Assembly: GCA_945929965.1 (NCBI GenBank)
Contig: CAMEOT010000010.1
Location: 1-64,000 of the forward strand
Source: an uncultured Lachnospiraceae bacterium
GTDB taxonomy: Bacteria; Bacillota; Clostridia; Lachnospirales; Lachnospiraceae
DNA length: 64,000 nucleotides
Reading direction: 5' to 3'
Shown: piece after piece, positions 30,706 to 38,895 of the stretch
Position numbering within the stretch: position 1 is the stretch's first letter
Layout: each line of letters opens with the position of its first letter
Position numbers and translations under genes: made by a program
The notes under the pieces: model-generated
The model's database searches: none
What the model was told of the DNA's origin: nothing
The model's input: only the letters and a program-made list of their open reading frames with translations

Positions 30706-32073
30706 ATGGATCGTAAAAAAGGCATTTTCGGAATTTGTTATCAAATAGTGCTGAAAATCTATAAAAAACTGCATCTGTGGAAAATACCGGTTCTCGGCAG
30801 AGATAGAGTAAGAGCGGATCTGAACCAGCTGTATCCCGGGGAAAATACGGAAGAACGCATAACGGAGTATTATGTAACGAAACTGACAATGTCTGTCATA
30901 CTATTGATTGCCGGAATATGTGTTGCATTCCTGGTAGTGGTCGCCGGCAGAGAACGTGATCCCATTGAGAACGGCCGGATGCAGCGGGAGGACTATAAGA
31001 GTGGAGAGAAGGATTATATCATAACCGCAAAACTGGAAGACGGTGAGAAGTTTTCTTTTCCAATCAAAGTAACTCCAAGAAAATATGAGGAACAAGAGCT
31101 GCAGCAGATGGCATTGACATTCCGGGAGGAACTTTCGGAGTTAATACTGGGGGAGAATGAATCGCTTGACAGAGTGGTTACGAATCTGGAACTGGCGGAA
31201 GAATATACGGGATATCCCTTTTTGGTGGAATGGAGAAGTGATTCTCCCGATGTGGTTGACCGGGATGGAGTGGTACACATGCGGGAAGAAGACTGCATGG
31301 TACACCTGAATGCGGAATTGCATTATGAAGAATACTGTGAGACGGCAGATGTGACCGTTACGGTAAAAACCAAAGATATTTTACAGCAAAGTGAAAAAGA
31401 GCTTATTGAGGAATTGTTACGGTCAGCACAGCTGACAGATCCGGAAAAGGAAAGTTTTCCGCTACCGAAATTGGTGGAAGGGAAAAAGATTACCTGGGAA
31501 GTAAAAAATATGATCGGTTTTCAAATCTTAGGGGGAACACTTCTGACGGCGATTGCGATTTTTTTCTTCAAAGACAGAGATACTCATGAACTGGTAGAGA
31601 AAAAGAAGCAGGAAGCCAAAAGAAAGTATCCGGAGATTTTACAGAAGCTGACACTGTATATGGAAGCCGGATTGACAGTGCGGGCAGCATTTGGCAGGGT
31701 AGCAGAGGATTATGAACAGGCGCGGAACTGCGGCGCTGCAAAACAGGCGGCATATGAAGAACTTCTGATGGCTAACAGAGAACTCCGAATGGGAATATCT
31801 GAGAGTGCAGCGTATGAGAACTTCGGAAAGCGGACGGGGGTCAGAGAGTATATCCGGCTGAGTACTTTTCTTACTCAAAACGTAAAAAAGGGAAGCACGC
31901 AGCTGTTACAGCAATTACGGGAGGAAGCAAAGACAGCGGAAGAGATGCGAATGCAGAATGCCAGAAAACTCAGTGAGGAAGCATCTACAAAATTATTACT
32001 GCCTATGATGCTGCTTCTTCTGATGGTTATGATACTAATTATGTATCCTGCATTTTCTAATGTAGGAGTCTGA
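30706..32073 (+). CDS. tadC: TadC-like platform protein with an inserted Ig-like domain, 455 aa
   Basis: ATG at 30706 follows GGGGAG. The C-terminal 160 residues are a T2SF domain (LQKLTLYMEAGLTVRAAFGR; FGKRTGVREYIRLSTFLTQN) with a final membrane segment. Unlike ordinary TadC (about 300 aa), a membrane segment near 62-82 is followed by about 180 extracytoplasmic residues. These contain FLVEWRSDSPDVVDRDGVV and CMVHLNAELHYEEY, the pattern of an atrophied bacterial Ig domain, before a second membrane segment near 275. This gives the platform an external domain. It follows tadB after 12 bp. Confidence 0.8.
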   Translation: MDRKKGIFGICYQIVLKIYKKLHLWKIPVLGRDRVRADLNQLYPGENTEERITEYYVTKLTMSVILLIAGICVAFLVVVAGRERDPIENGRMQREDYKSGEKDYIITAKLEDGEKFSFPIKVTPRKYEEQELQQMALTFREELSELILGENESLDRVVTNLELAEEYTGYPFLVEWRSDSPDVVDRDGVVHMREEDCMVHLNAELHYEEYCETADVTVTVKTKDILQQSEKELIEELLRSAQLTDPEKESFPLPKLVEGKKITWEVKNMIGFQILGGTLLTAIAIFFFKDRDTHELVEKKKQEAKRKYPEILQKLTLYMEAGLTVRAAFGRVAEDYEQARNCGAAKQAAYEELLMANRELRMGISESAAYENFGKRTGVREYIRLSTFLTQNVKKGSTQLLQQLREEAKTAEEMRMQNARKLSEEASTKLLLPMMLLLLMVMILIMYPAFSNVGV

Positions 32074-32101
32074 AAATGAAATCACGAACAGGAGGAAAAT
32101 T

Positions 32102-32191
32102 ATGTCACATTTAAAAACAGTTCGACAATTTTTAACAGAAGAAGACGGAATGGGAACGGTAGAGGTGATTCTGATCATCGTGGAAATATAG
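32102..32191 (+). pseudogene. flp: Flp-type pilin gene, truncated after about 28 codons
   Basis: ATG at 32102 follows AGGAGGAAAATT. The product MSHLKTVRQFLTEEDGMGTV continues EVILIIVEI and stops. This is the leader, cleavage region (G-x-x-E after the EEDGMGTVE stretch) and the start of the hydrophobic stem of a Flp pilin or TadE-like pseudopilin. The hydrophobic helix breaks off where the accessory DNA begins. Pilus production from this copy should be lost unless the element excises or another pilin gene exists. Confidence 0.75.
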
Positions 32192-32247
32192 GCACCACTA
32201 GATATACTGTGTTTTATGAGGAAACTTTTTTCAAAGATAGTGTTAAA

Positions 32248-32262
32248 GGGGCAAGATGCCCC
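32248..32262 (-). terminator. Small hairpin at the end of the recombinase operon
   Basis: GGGGCA (32248-32253) and TGCCCC (32257-32262) form a six-pair, three-base-loop hairpin five bases beyond the stop of the ParB-like gene. The T-tract on the minus side (TTTAACA) is weak, so termination would be partial. Confidence 0.4.
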
Positions 32263-32266
32263 ATAT

Positions 32267-33187
32267 TTAAGATTTGTTAGATTCACTATCAGTATTGGAA
32301 AATAAAGATATTTGTTCATCGGTAGAGGTAGTATTAGTGGATTGTTGAACCAGGGAGTTTGTATCGTCATCCAAAGGAGCAGGCATCTTATTTTTGGAGT
32401 AGAGCTTTTCTATTTGCAATCCACCGGTATTTTTCTTATTGTAAAAAATAAGCATAGCCTCTGAATAACCAAGAGATCCAGCGTGCCTGTCTTTGGCAGT
32501 TCTGCTTAATTCCCGGATAGAGATCATTCCCAGTTTTTCTATAAACATGGTATCTTTCATGGTATCCCCAAAACAGTTTATCAGTCTGGCAACACCGCTT
32601 AGCATATTGGCGGAGAAAGATTTTTGTTCCCCTTCCCATGTCTGAACAATAAGACGAAGGGTTCTGTCTAATACGTGAAAACCATATTTTACGTAAATAT
32701 CTTCCACCGTGGAGATAGCACAGATATTACCGGGAGCAGATTTTGCACTGAGAATGAGGTCGTAGGATTCCACCAAAGCTTTAATGGTAAGCTGGATGTC
32801 GTTTTCAGCTTCCACATTTGCCATGAAGATTTCATAAGGGGAGAGTGCTTTGGTGTATTTTAACTGATTTGCAAAGATGTCAGCCTCTTCCTCATAGACA
32901 AGATCATCATATACCATGCACCAGACAGGTGTCTCTCTGGATCCGGAGACAAGAGCTATAATCTCAATAGTGTGCTGTCCATTGAAAACATAGTTGATAC
33001 CATTACGTCTGCTGACTTTTACCGGATTGATCTGCCGTAAATCGAAGTGAGCAGCTGCATTTTGAACGTGTTTGACAGACAGATTTCTTTGGTAATCCTG
33101 ATTAGACACCAGATTCTTGATGGGAATAAGTTCAAACTGGACATTTGGAATAAACTGATTTAAGTCGATTTCTACTTCATTATTCAT
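32267..33187 (-). CDS. ParB/sulfiredoxin-fold protein (DUF6551-like), 306 aa
   Basis: ATG at 33187-33185 follows AAAGGAG. The N-terminal half has the ParB N-terminal pattern: FELIPIKNLVSNQDYQRNLS, then INPVKVSRRNGINYVFNGQH with the NGQH standing for the usual DGxHR, then a conserved IFANQLKYTKALSPYEIFMA. The C-terminal half is helical with a polar Asn/Thr tail. Proteins of this fold bind DNA or nucleotides (CTP in true ParB). It is the last gene of the five-gene recombinase operon, overlapping the previous gene by eight bases, and lies nearest to the insertion junction. Confidence 0.7.
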   Translation of the reverse strand: MNNEVEIDLNQFIPNVQFELIPIKNLVSNQDYQRNLSVKHVQNAAAHFDLRQINPVKVSRRNGINYVFNGQHTIEIIALVSGSRETPVWCMVYDDLVYEEEADIFANQLKYTKALSPYEIFMANVEAENDIQLTIKALVESYDLILSAKSAPGNICAISTVEDIYVKYGFHVLDRTLRLIVQTWEGEQKSFSANMLSGVARLINCFGDTMKDTMFIEKLGMISIRELSRTAKDRHAGSLGYSEAMLIFYNKKNTGGLQIEKLYSKNKMPAPLDDDTNSLVQQSTNTTSTDEQISLFSNTDSESNKS

Positions 33188-34097
33188 TGTCGGGCTCCTT
33201 TATTTTAAGCAGGATAAGTGATGCTGTATTACATAATTTTTCTAGGACATTTTCAAGTTTTTCCTTGGCTTCGTCGGAAGCAAGGCTAAGTTTAGAGATA
33301 CGTAGGAATCTTTCCATAGAGCAATTCCACGCATTTACTGTCAGTGTAAGGCTGGATAGTTCTGCATCCCTGTCATATACCGGCATCTGTTTGATTTGTG
33401 GATTCGCTTTTTGTGGAAGATTGGGCTGTTCAATATAAAAGCTATCAGGGAGTCGGGTGATACCTTCCCTATAAGCCTGTGCAATTCTTGTAGGAGATAA
33501 CTTGGCTAGCACCATTGTATTTTCCATGGATATCCGAAAGGACTGTGTAAGGATGGCATCCCCAACTGTTTTATTTTTTCTTCGTATTTCATCCACAGCA
33601 GAGGCAAAATTGGAATATTTTGTCACCGTAGTGGGCGAAACATGAAAGATAGAAGATGCGATGAATGCAGTTTTGTTTTTTGCGAATTTGTTGCCTAGTA
33701 TTTGTGTGTGTTCCTTGGCAAAGGGAACGGATCTTTTTCCATGGTATGCATCTGCCATCAGTGCACGCATATAATAATATGCTTTACCGATTAGATAACG
33801 GTTATGGGGTTCTGGCAGGTATTCTGTCTGAATGAAAGTTTCACAAGCATAGAAAAGAGCATCATTCTCAGAATAGAAAGACATTTTTTCAATTTCAAAG
33901 GGAATGTTATACTTGTGGCAGATCTGATAACATAAAAAATCTGTGAGGATGATATTATTCCAGACTTTGATCGGATAAGGAGCAGATCCTAAAAGCACCA
34001 GATTACTCTCTGCTTTGGAGTAATCGTCTTTGGAATAAATGGGAGCGAGAGCCTGAAATTCTTTATCAATAATTAAATGATGGCATTTCTTGTTCAT
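33180..34097 (-). CDS. Second ParB-like protein with HTH, 305 aa
   Basis: ATG at 34097-34095 follows AAAGGAG. The segment WNNIILTDFLCYQICHKYNI, then FYSENDALFYACETF and LPEPHNRYLIGKAYYYMRAL follows the ParB-like order DG..RY.IC, W....Q..RRNL, RY.LGK, with the DGH motif degraded to WNNIILTD. A helix-turn-helix follows (AFIASSIFHVSPTTVTKYSN, residues about 140-159). C-terminal helices complete it. It resembles plasmid/phage ParB-like replication or partition proteins. Its end overlaps the other ParB-like gene by eight bases, so the two are made together. Confidence 0.6.
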   Translation of the reverse strand: MNKKCHHLIIDKEFQALAPIYSKDDYSKAESNLVLLGSAPYPIKVWNNIILTDFLCYQICHKYNIPFEIEKMSFYSENDALFYACETFIQTEYLPEPHNRYLIGKAYYYMRALMADAYHGKRSVPFAKEHTQILGNKFAKNKTAFIASSIFHVSPTTVTKYSNFASAVDEIRRKNKTVGDAILTQSFRISMENTMVLAKLSPTRIAQAYREGITRLPDSFYIEQPNLPQKANPQIKQMPVYDRDAELSSLTLTVNAWNCSMERFLRISKLSLASDEAKEKLENVLEKLCNTASLILLKIKEPDNE

Positions 34098-34101
34098 AGA
34101 A

Positions 34102-34503
34102 TCAGGACTCCTTTATTGGGGAAGAGGAAATCAGGGATACAGCATCTTGCATATGATACATAATCACTTTCTGCTTTGGCAGAAGAGTACCATTTAGCTT
34201 ATAGGACATATTTTCGTTCCAGTCATCCGAAAGAAGCATAAGTTTTTCTATAAAGGAAGTGCTGTAAATTTCGCAACATTTGCTTTCGCTTAACTGCTCC
34301 CATTTAATGCGTTCACAGGCAGCCTGATAGGAAGAAACAGGACACAGAAGTATTATTTTTTTCTCCGGGTTTACCAAAAGCTGGATATATTGGGGATTAT
34401 CGAGTAAAGCGAGTGTCTGCTTGTGGATGCGGAGTCTGCTTTTTTTAGGATCAATAACTAAAGGAAGGTTCTTTAGGTTCTTGGGTAAAGGTGATCTGCT
34501 CAT
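34102..34503 (-). CDS. Small paralogue of the recombinase C-terminal domain, 133 aa
   Basis: ATG at 34503-34501 follows GAGAGGAA. Residues about 20-115 (SRLRIHKQTLALLDNPQYIQ, LLVNPEKKIILLCP, IKWEQLS, MSYKLNGTL) repeat the pattern seen in the neighbouring 229-aa protein and in the C-terminus of the serine recombinase: L.....Y(I/V)..L..P....(L/I)..P......L.W, then W(N)xx..YKL.G. It overlaps the upstream gene by 53 bases. I do not know a named family. A role as recombinase accessory or directionality factor is inference from the shared domain. Confidence 0.65.
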   Translation of the reverse strand: MSRSPLPKNLKNLPLVIDPKKSRLRIHKQTLALLDNPQYIQLLVNPEKKIILLCPVSSYQAACERIKWEQLSESKCCEIYSTSFIEKLMLLSDDWNENMSYKLNGTLLPKQKVIMYHMQDAVSLISSSPIKES

Positions 34504-35140
34504 AATGTTCCTCTCTATTTTCTGTGAAATTTCCGACTTTTTCCTGTTCGGGGTTTAAGGAAAAGACAGCATAATTATCAAAAGTATTTACCTGCATGGA
34601 TTTTTTATGTTCCACGACTGGGATACCAAACTGATTTTTCCAGTCATCGGGATAAGTGGGAGTTTTTTGCGTTTTAACTTTTCCGTCTTCGGTGACACTG
34701 CGCTTAAAAGTTTCAGCACTGTTTAAATCAAACACGTAAAGAAGTTCTCCGTTTGAGCGGATCAGCTTTCCAAGAAGCTTATAGCGATAGTTTGTGTCCC
34801 AGTTCATTAAGGACATAATTTTAGCATAAAAGATTCTGCAGGTAATCTGCTTTGGGGTACGTTTCCCGGAAGCAGAGCACCACCGCAGGGAATCCTTTTC
34901 CTCTTCACTGCAGGGACGGACTGCTACTTTTTTAGTGGTAGGATTTACAAGGATCTGTACATAATCATAGTCAGGCAGCCTTTTGATGCAGGCAGTATTT
35001 ACACCACATTTATAGTTGTTAAGTGTAAAAGAGGGTTCAAAAATGTGAGCGAAGAACTCACCTCTTACGACCTGAAAGCCATCGTAGGAAAAATCACTAT
35101 CATCTATAATATCTTCGTTATTGTGTGGTATTTCGTTCAT
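34451..35140 (-). CDS. Paralogue of the recombinase C-terminal domain, 229 aa
   Basis: ATG at 35140-35138 follows AAAGGAGAC. It starts with DFSYDGFQVVRGEFF, matching DFDLRGFEVARSQFF in the recombinase, continues with CIKRLPDYDYVQILVNP, VAVRPCSEEEKDSLRWCS, and NYRYKLLGKLI against KYKLTGTKK, and then with YPDDWKNQFG against YPKDWVQNFG. The similarity covers about 150 residues in the same order, so this is the recombinase C-terminal domain as a free protein. The start overlaps the recombinase gene by 23 bases. Family not recognised. Confidence 0.7.
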   Translation of the reverse strand: MNEIPHNNEDIIDDSDFSYDGFQVVRGEFFAHIFEPSFTLNNYKCGVNTACIKRLPDYDYVQILVNPTTKKVAVRPCSEEEKDSLRWCSASGKRTPKQITCRIFYAKIMSLMNWDTNYRYKLLGKLIRSNGELLYVFDLNSAETFKRSVTEDGKVKTQKTPTYPDDWKNQFGIPVVEHKKSMQVNTFDNYAVFSLNPEQEKVGNFTENREEHYEQITFTQEPKEPSFSY

Positions 35141-36914
35141 ATAGGGTCTCCTTTATTCCATTGATATTTTTAATAAGATCTTCCGGGCTGGTACAGTTTT
35201 CTAAAGCATCATCTGTTTTATAAGTAATCTCAGTAGGGGATGTAGTATAGTTTACCTCTGTGGAAGTCTTTGTTTTGTAATATTCATCTCCAAAATTTTG
35301 TACCCAGTCCTTTGGGTAAGCAACCACTGTTCCGGTCGGATTGTTCTTGTCCAGTTTGGAAGAGGGAATGAAGACTTCTGTATCACTTAAATCAAAAAAC
35401 AGGTAAGAATCTTTTTTTGTGCCGGTTAGTTTATATTTCAGATCCGGATTCCATCCAAACAGTTCAAAGAGAGTAGGCAGATAGGCACTTCCGGAAACGT
35501 CTTTCGGAACGGTTTTTCCATCGGATTTTTTTGACCATTGCAGACTGTTTTTGGAGTCCTTATTGCAGGGACGGATTGCAAGGATATGTTCATAAGGGTG
35601 AATCAGAAATTCCACATAAGGGGAATCCAGTTTTCTTACACATTCGCTGCTAAAGCGAATCTTGCGAAAGGAGAAAGTCAGAAATACTTTTCCGAGCGTT
35701 GTAAAAAACTGACTTCTTGCAACTTCAAAACCTCTTAGATCGAAGTCTCCGGAATTTACTTTTACCGGGGAGTCGGAATTATCATCAGGATCTAACTGAC
35801 TTATGCAGGCCTGCAGATAATCATTAGCAGTAAAGGCGGACCATCTGGTATTTACAAGGACATAACCTTTTAAGGAACCATCGGAAATCACGTTTAGCTT
35901 TGGCATAAGATCTTTGGTTCCATATTTTGCATTGCTGATGAGCTTTTGCACAGCAATGAAATCTTCTCTTGAGATAATGGGCTCATGGTGATCTTTTTTG
36001 TGATACTGATTTCTGTCCTGGTTATTCTTCTTGGATTTATGGTCGAGAAAATTAGGGGTAAAGGTTTTTCTTGCTAAGATATCTCCGCAGTGCCGTTCAT
36101 TTTGTAGGACGTTCAAAATGGTACCGGAGCTCCAGGTGGTATTTCCCTTTTTGGTTCGCCTTTTTAAAAGTGTCAGTTCTTCCGCAATCTCTTTTGTGGA
36201 AAAACCGTACAAATACATAAAAAAGATCAGGCGTACTGTTCTTGCTTCCTCTTCATTTATTATAAGATTTCCGTCATCATCCCTGTCGTATCCAAGAAGC
36301 GGAGGAGTTAGAAAGATTCCACGTTTGAAGCGCATCTCTATGGAAGCGTTCATGATTTCGCTCTTGGTATGAGATTCTTCCTGTGCCAGTGTGGAGATAA
36401 AGGAAAGACTCATTTCGGAGTTGGGATTTAAGGTATAGATATTTTCTGTTTCAAAGAGGACTGCAACCGGAGGGGTAAGTGCTGCCAGATCCCTTACGTG
36501 TTTGATGCAATCCACCACATTTCTTGCAAATCGGGATACACTTTTGGTAATGATTAAGTCAATTTTTCCATCTTTGCAGTCATTAATCATACGGATAAAG
36601 GCATCTCTGTGTTTTAAGGAAGTGCCGGAGATTCCTTCATCGGCGTAAATATCAACAAGCACCCAGTTCATATGAGAATTTACAACATCCTGATAGTGAT
36701 TTTTCTGTAATTCATAGGAAGAAGTCTGATTGGGGTCATCCGTGGAAACTCTGGCATATACGGCAACTCTCTGCACTCTGTCCGGATCGTCTAAGCGGAT
36801 CTGAGGCATGGCAGGAATGACTTCTATTTCTTCGGGATTGATTCCCTTATAGCGTTCTCTGATTTTTGCTTTTTTCAGTTCCTGTGAGGAAAGTTTTTCT
36901 TCGGATTCATTCAT
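35118..36914 (-). CDS. Large serine recombinase with an extra C-terminal domain, 598 aa
   Basis: ATG at 36914-36912 follows AAGGAG. The catalytic domain has VAVYARVSTDDPNQTSSYEL (catalytic Ser in ARVST near residue 57), DIYADEGISGTSLKHRDAF and IDLIITKSVSRFARN. The recombinase domain follows (LGYDRDDDGNLIINEEEA; STKEIAEEL; WSSGTILNVLQNERHCGD). After about residue 350 it carries, instead of the usual zinc ribbon and coiled coil, a 170-residue domain shared with the two next genes. Large serine recombinases integrate and excise circular elements at att sites. As first gene of a minus-strand operon 4.7 kb from the pilin break, it is the best candidate for the insertion. Confidence 0.9.
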   Translation of the reverse strand: MNESEEKLSSQELKKAKIRERYKGINPEEIEVIPAMPQIRLDDPDRVQRVAVYARVSTDDPNQTSSYELQKNHYQDVVNSHMNWVLVDIYADEGISGTSLKHRDAFIRMINDCKDGKIDLIITKSVSRFARNVVDCIKHVRDLAALTPPVAVLFETENIYTLNPNSEMSLSFISTLAQEESHTKSEIMNASIEMRFKRGIFLTPPLLGYDRDDDGNLIINEEEARTVRLIFFMYLYGFSTKEIAEELTLLKRRTKKGNTTWSSGTILNVLQNERHCGDILARKTFTPNFLDHKSKKNNQDRNQYHKKDHHEPIISREDFIAVQKLISNAKYGTKDLMPKLNVISDGSLKGYVLVNTRWSAFTANDYLQACISQLDPDDNSDSPVKVNSGDFDLRGFEVARSQFFTTLGKVFLTFSFRKIRFSSECVRKLDSPYVEFLIHPYEHILAIRPCNKDSKNSLQWSKKSDGKTVPKDVSGSAYLPTLFELFGWNPDLKYKLTGTKKDSYLFFDLSDTEVFIPSSKLDKNNPTGTVVAYPKDWVQNFGDEYYKTKTSTEVNYTTSPTEITYKTDDALENCTSPEDLIKNINGIKETLYERNTTQ

Positions 36915-36974
36915 GTTTCTTAAGACTCCTTAGGTTATGGGAAAATTATAGAAATGCGTGTAGAAAATGAGAAT

Positions 36975-37010
36975 GGACTGACGGTTTCAAACGAAACCAC
37001 CAGTCCTATT
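36975..37010. terminator. Bidirectional hairpin between recombinase and XRE genes
   Basis: GGACTG (36975-36980) pairs with CAGTCC (37001-37006) and GGTTTC with GAAACC inside, followed by TATTTTT on the plus strand and by an A-rich flank that gives T on the minus strand. On the minus strand it lies directly after the XRE gene and separates it from the recombinase operon. Confidence 0.65.
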
Positions 37011-37030
37011 TTTGCGAAAAATATATGCCC

Positions 37031-37366
37031 CTATTTTTTTGCACGTAAGATCTCCTTGAGATTTTCCGCCATTTTTAAGATGGCTTTGGATTCACTTACG
37101 GAGCAGTCGGATAACAACTGGTTTAATTCCGCAGAGGAATATTCCATAGTCTGCGGAGTGTCCGCCATAATAAGCCAGTCAGCCGATACCTGTAACGCTT
37201 CCACGATCCGGGTGAATATTTCAAGGGAAAGATTGGTTTTTCCGTTTTCAATATCACTCAGATACGGGGGGGAAACATTGATAAGTTCAGCAAACTGCAT
37301 CTGACTTAAATTCTTTTCCTGACGAGCCGATTTTATGCGTTTACCTATTTCATCACGATTATACAT
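37031..37366 (-). CDS. XRE-family regulator, 111 aa
   Basis: The product begins MYNRDEIGKRIKSARQEKNL and has a canonical Cro/CI helix-turn-helix (SQMQFAELINVSPPYLSDIE, residues about 20-39), then a helical C-terminus with STSELNQLL-like heptads. It is divergent from another XRE gene at 37494, and the shared 127-bp region holds inverted ATAGCCTAT motifs. This is the arrangement of a phage/ICE lysogeny-type switch. It lies directly upstream of, but in separate transcription from, the recombinase operon. Confidence 0.85.
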   Translation of the reverse strand: MYNRDEIGKRIKSARQEKNLSQMQFAELINVSPPYLSDIENGKTNLSLEIFTRIVEALQVSADWLIMADTPQTMEYSSAELNQLLSDCSVSESKAILKMAENLKEILRAKK

Positions 37367-37381
37367 AAATACCTCTTTGTA

Positions 37382-37458
37382 ATAGCCTATGAACTATGGT
37401 ATCGTGTATAGAATAATATTAGAATAAGCTATAGACGATATACTCAACTATAGGCTAT
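37382..37458. promoter_or_regulatory. Divergent operator region between two XRE genes
   Basis: ATAGCCTAT (37382-37390) and its inverse ATAGGCTAT (37450-37458) flank an AT-rich centre; a related GCTATAG lies at 37428. The arms are 60 bp apart and lie close to the two start codons, so each could control one promoter. Binding by one or both XRE proteins is inferred. Confidence 0.55.
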
Positions 37459-37493
37459 ATCCTTAATGGAAAAATTTTTAAGGAGGTAGCTTT

Positions 37494-37841
37494 ATGTCAA
37501 TTCACAGAGAGCTCATTGCAAAAAATATCAGAGAGAGGAGAAGACAAAAGAAGTGGTCACAGGAATATTTGGCCGAAAAGTGCGATCTGTCCGCCCAGTA
37601 TATCAGTCAGATTGAAACCAAAAAGAAAATGGCGAGTCTGAAAACTGTTGGGAAAATTGCGGAAGCACTTGGAGTAAACATAGAATCCCTGACCGGAAAT
37701 CCTATGGAAAGCAATAATCCCAAAAACTACGAGATAGATCTTATTTTTGATGACTTAACTGCTTATGAGAGAGCAGTGCTAAAAGATGTACTGGTCGCAA
37801 CCAAAAAAGCTCTTCGGGAAAATAAAGGAATCTGCGACTGA
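37494..37841 (+). CDS. XRE-family regulator, 115 aa
   Basis: ATG at 37494 follows AAGGAGGTAGCTTT. Residues 6-65 are a Cro/CI helix-turn-helix (HRELIAKNIRERRRQKKWSQ, LAEKCDLSAQYISQIETKKK). The remaining half is acidic with TAYERAVLKDVLVATKKAL at the end. It faces the other XRE gene across the operator region. The pair probably forms a regulatory switch of the island. Confidence 0.85.
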   Translation: MSIHRELIAKNIRERRRQKKWSQEYLAEKCDLSAQYISQIETKKKMASLKTVGKIAEALGVNIESLTGNPMESNNPKNYEIDLIFDDLTAYERAVLKDVLVATKKALRENKGICD

Positions 37842-38185
37842 CAGAATCTTCGCTGATTGGCTTAATTACAAAACTTAAGAATCCGAACCGGTGTCAAGCC
37901 CTTAAGCCGTACATACGGTGCGAAGCAGGCTTTATACCGGGGAGAATTCTTATATCATCATGGCAGCCAATCGGGCGGCAGAAAAGTTGTGTATGAAATA
38001 TTGCTGTGATACTATAAAAATAGGGATGACCGCAAAAAAATGAGTGTATTAAGGGAGTTATATGGGACAGCAAAAATGGCATTCTTATCTTGTAAAAAGG
38101 AGAACAGCTTTCATTGAAAAAGATAACGCAACGAAATCCTTGTGATGAGAGCAGAAAGTGTATGCAGGATAGGAGGAATGATAGT
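37842..38185. other. Intergenic stretch with one possible 27-aa ORF
   Basis: No convincing gene fills these 344 bases. A 27-codon frame at 38062-38145 starts MGQQKWHSYLVKRRTAFIEK after AAGGGAG and is the only one with a ribosome site; I do not recognise it. ACTATAAAAAT near 38011 could be a -10 region for the gene series that begins at 38186. GATTGGC near 37854 and GCCAATCGG near 37967 are complementary but too far apart for a terminator. Confidence 0.4.
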
Positions 38186-38872
38186 ATGACTGCACAGATA
38201 GAAGACCGATTTATCCATAGGAAAATAAGATATTCTCTGGTGGCACTTACGAATCCTATTGGATTTGATCCAAAGGAGTATGGTCTGATTCCCAAAGCAA
38301 GGAGTTCTGCCTGCTGGTGTGGATATTTTTGTGAATATAATATAACAAAAGAAGGACTGTTTTTACAAAATCTTTATGTCAATACAAAAGATCAGATTTA
38401 TCCACCTATCAATGGTGTAAACGTATCGGAAAAGGAATATCATGAATGTATCGCTATTTCATTCAAAGATGGAAAGCAGATTCAGACAAAATCAATGACG
38501 GAAAACCATATGGGGCACAGGGAATATAAAAATGTAGACCTTCCCATAGCATATACCGGAAAAATATTACTCGGGAATGAGTTTTTAAAGAAATATTATG
38601 TACATATGGGATATCAGCGAAGCTGGGCGTATCAGGAACTCATTGAATTTGAATTTGACCATGGAAAACTGATTAAGAAAACAGACCATAGTGATACGGC
38701 TGCAAAACTAAGAGAACTGATAGATTCTAACGGGATAAATCCGGCATATCCGGAAGGAGAAAATATTACGAAATTCGTTTTTGACAGCTTTTCACTGGAC
38801 TATGCGGTAAAGGCCTGGTGGCTTGAGAGGGATATGAGAATATTAGATCGGATAAAGAAGACAGATCTATAG
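38186..38872 (+). CDS. Hypothetical protein, 228 aa
   Basis: ATG at 38186 is chosen for AGGAGG eight bases upstream; the frame extends to 38114 without a ribosome site. The product is soluble, with RYSLVALTNPIGFDPKEYGL near the start, two close cysteines in SSACWCGYFCEYN (about 60-72), and an acidic/aromatic C-terminus (FSLDYAVKAWWLERDM). No family is recognised. It is the first of about 20 consecutive plus-strand genes and stands 23 bp from the next start. Confidence 0.6.
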   Translation: MTAQIEDRFIHRKIRYSLVALTNPIGFDPKEYGLIPKARSSACWCGYFCEYNITKEGLFLQNLYVNTKDQIYPPINGVNVSEKEYHECIAISFKDGKQIQTKSMTENHMGHREYKNVDLPIAYTGKILLGNEFLKKYYVHMGYQRSWAYQELIEFEFDHGKLIKKTDHSDTAAKLRELIDSNGINPAYPEGENITKFVFDSFSLDYAVKAWWLERDMRILDRIKKTDL

Positions 38873-38895
38873 ATGCAGAAAATGGGGTGGTGCGT

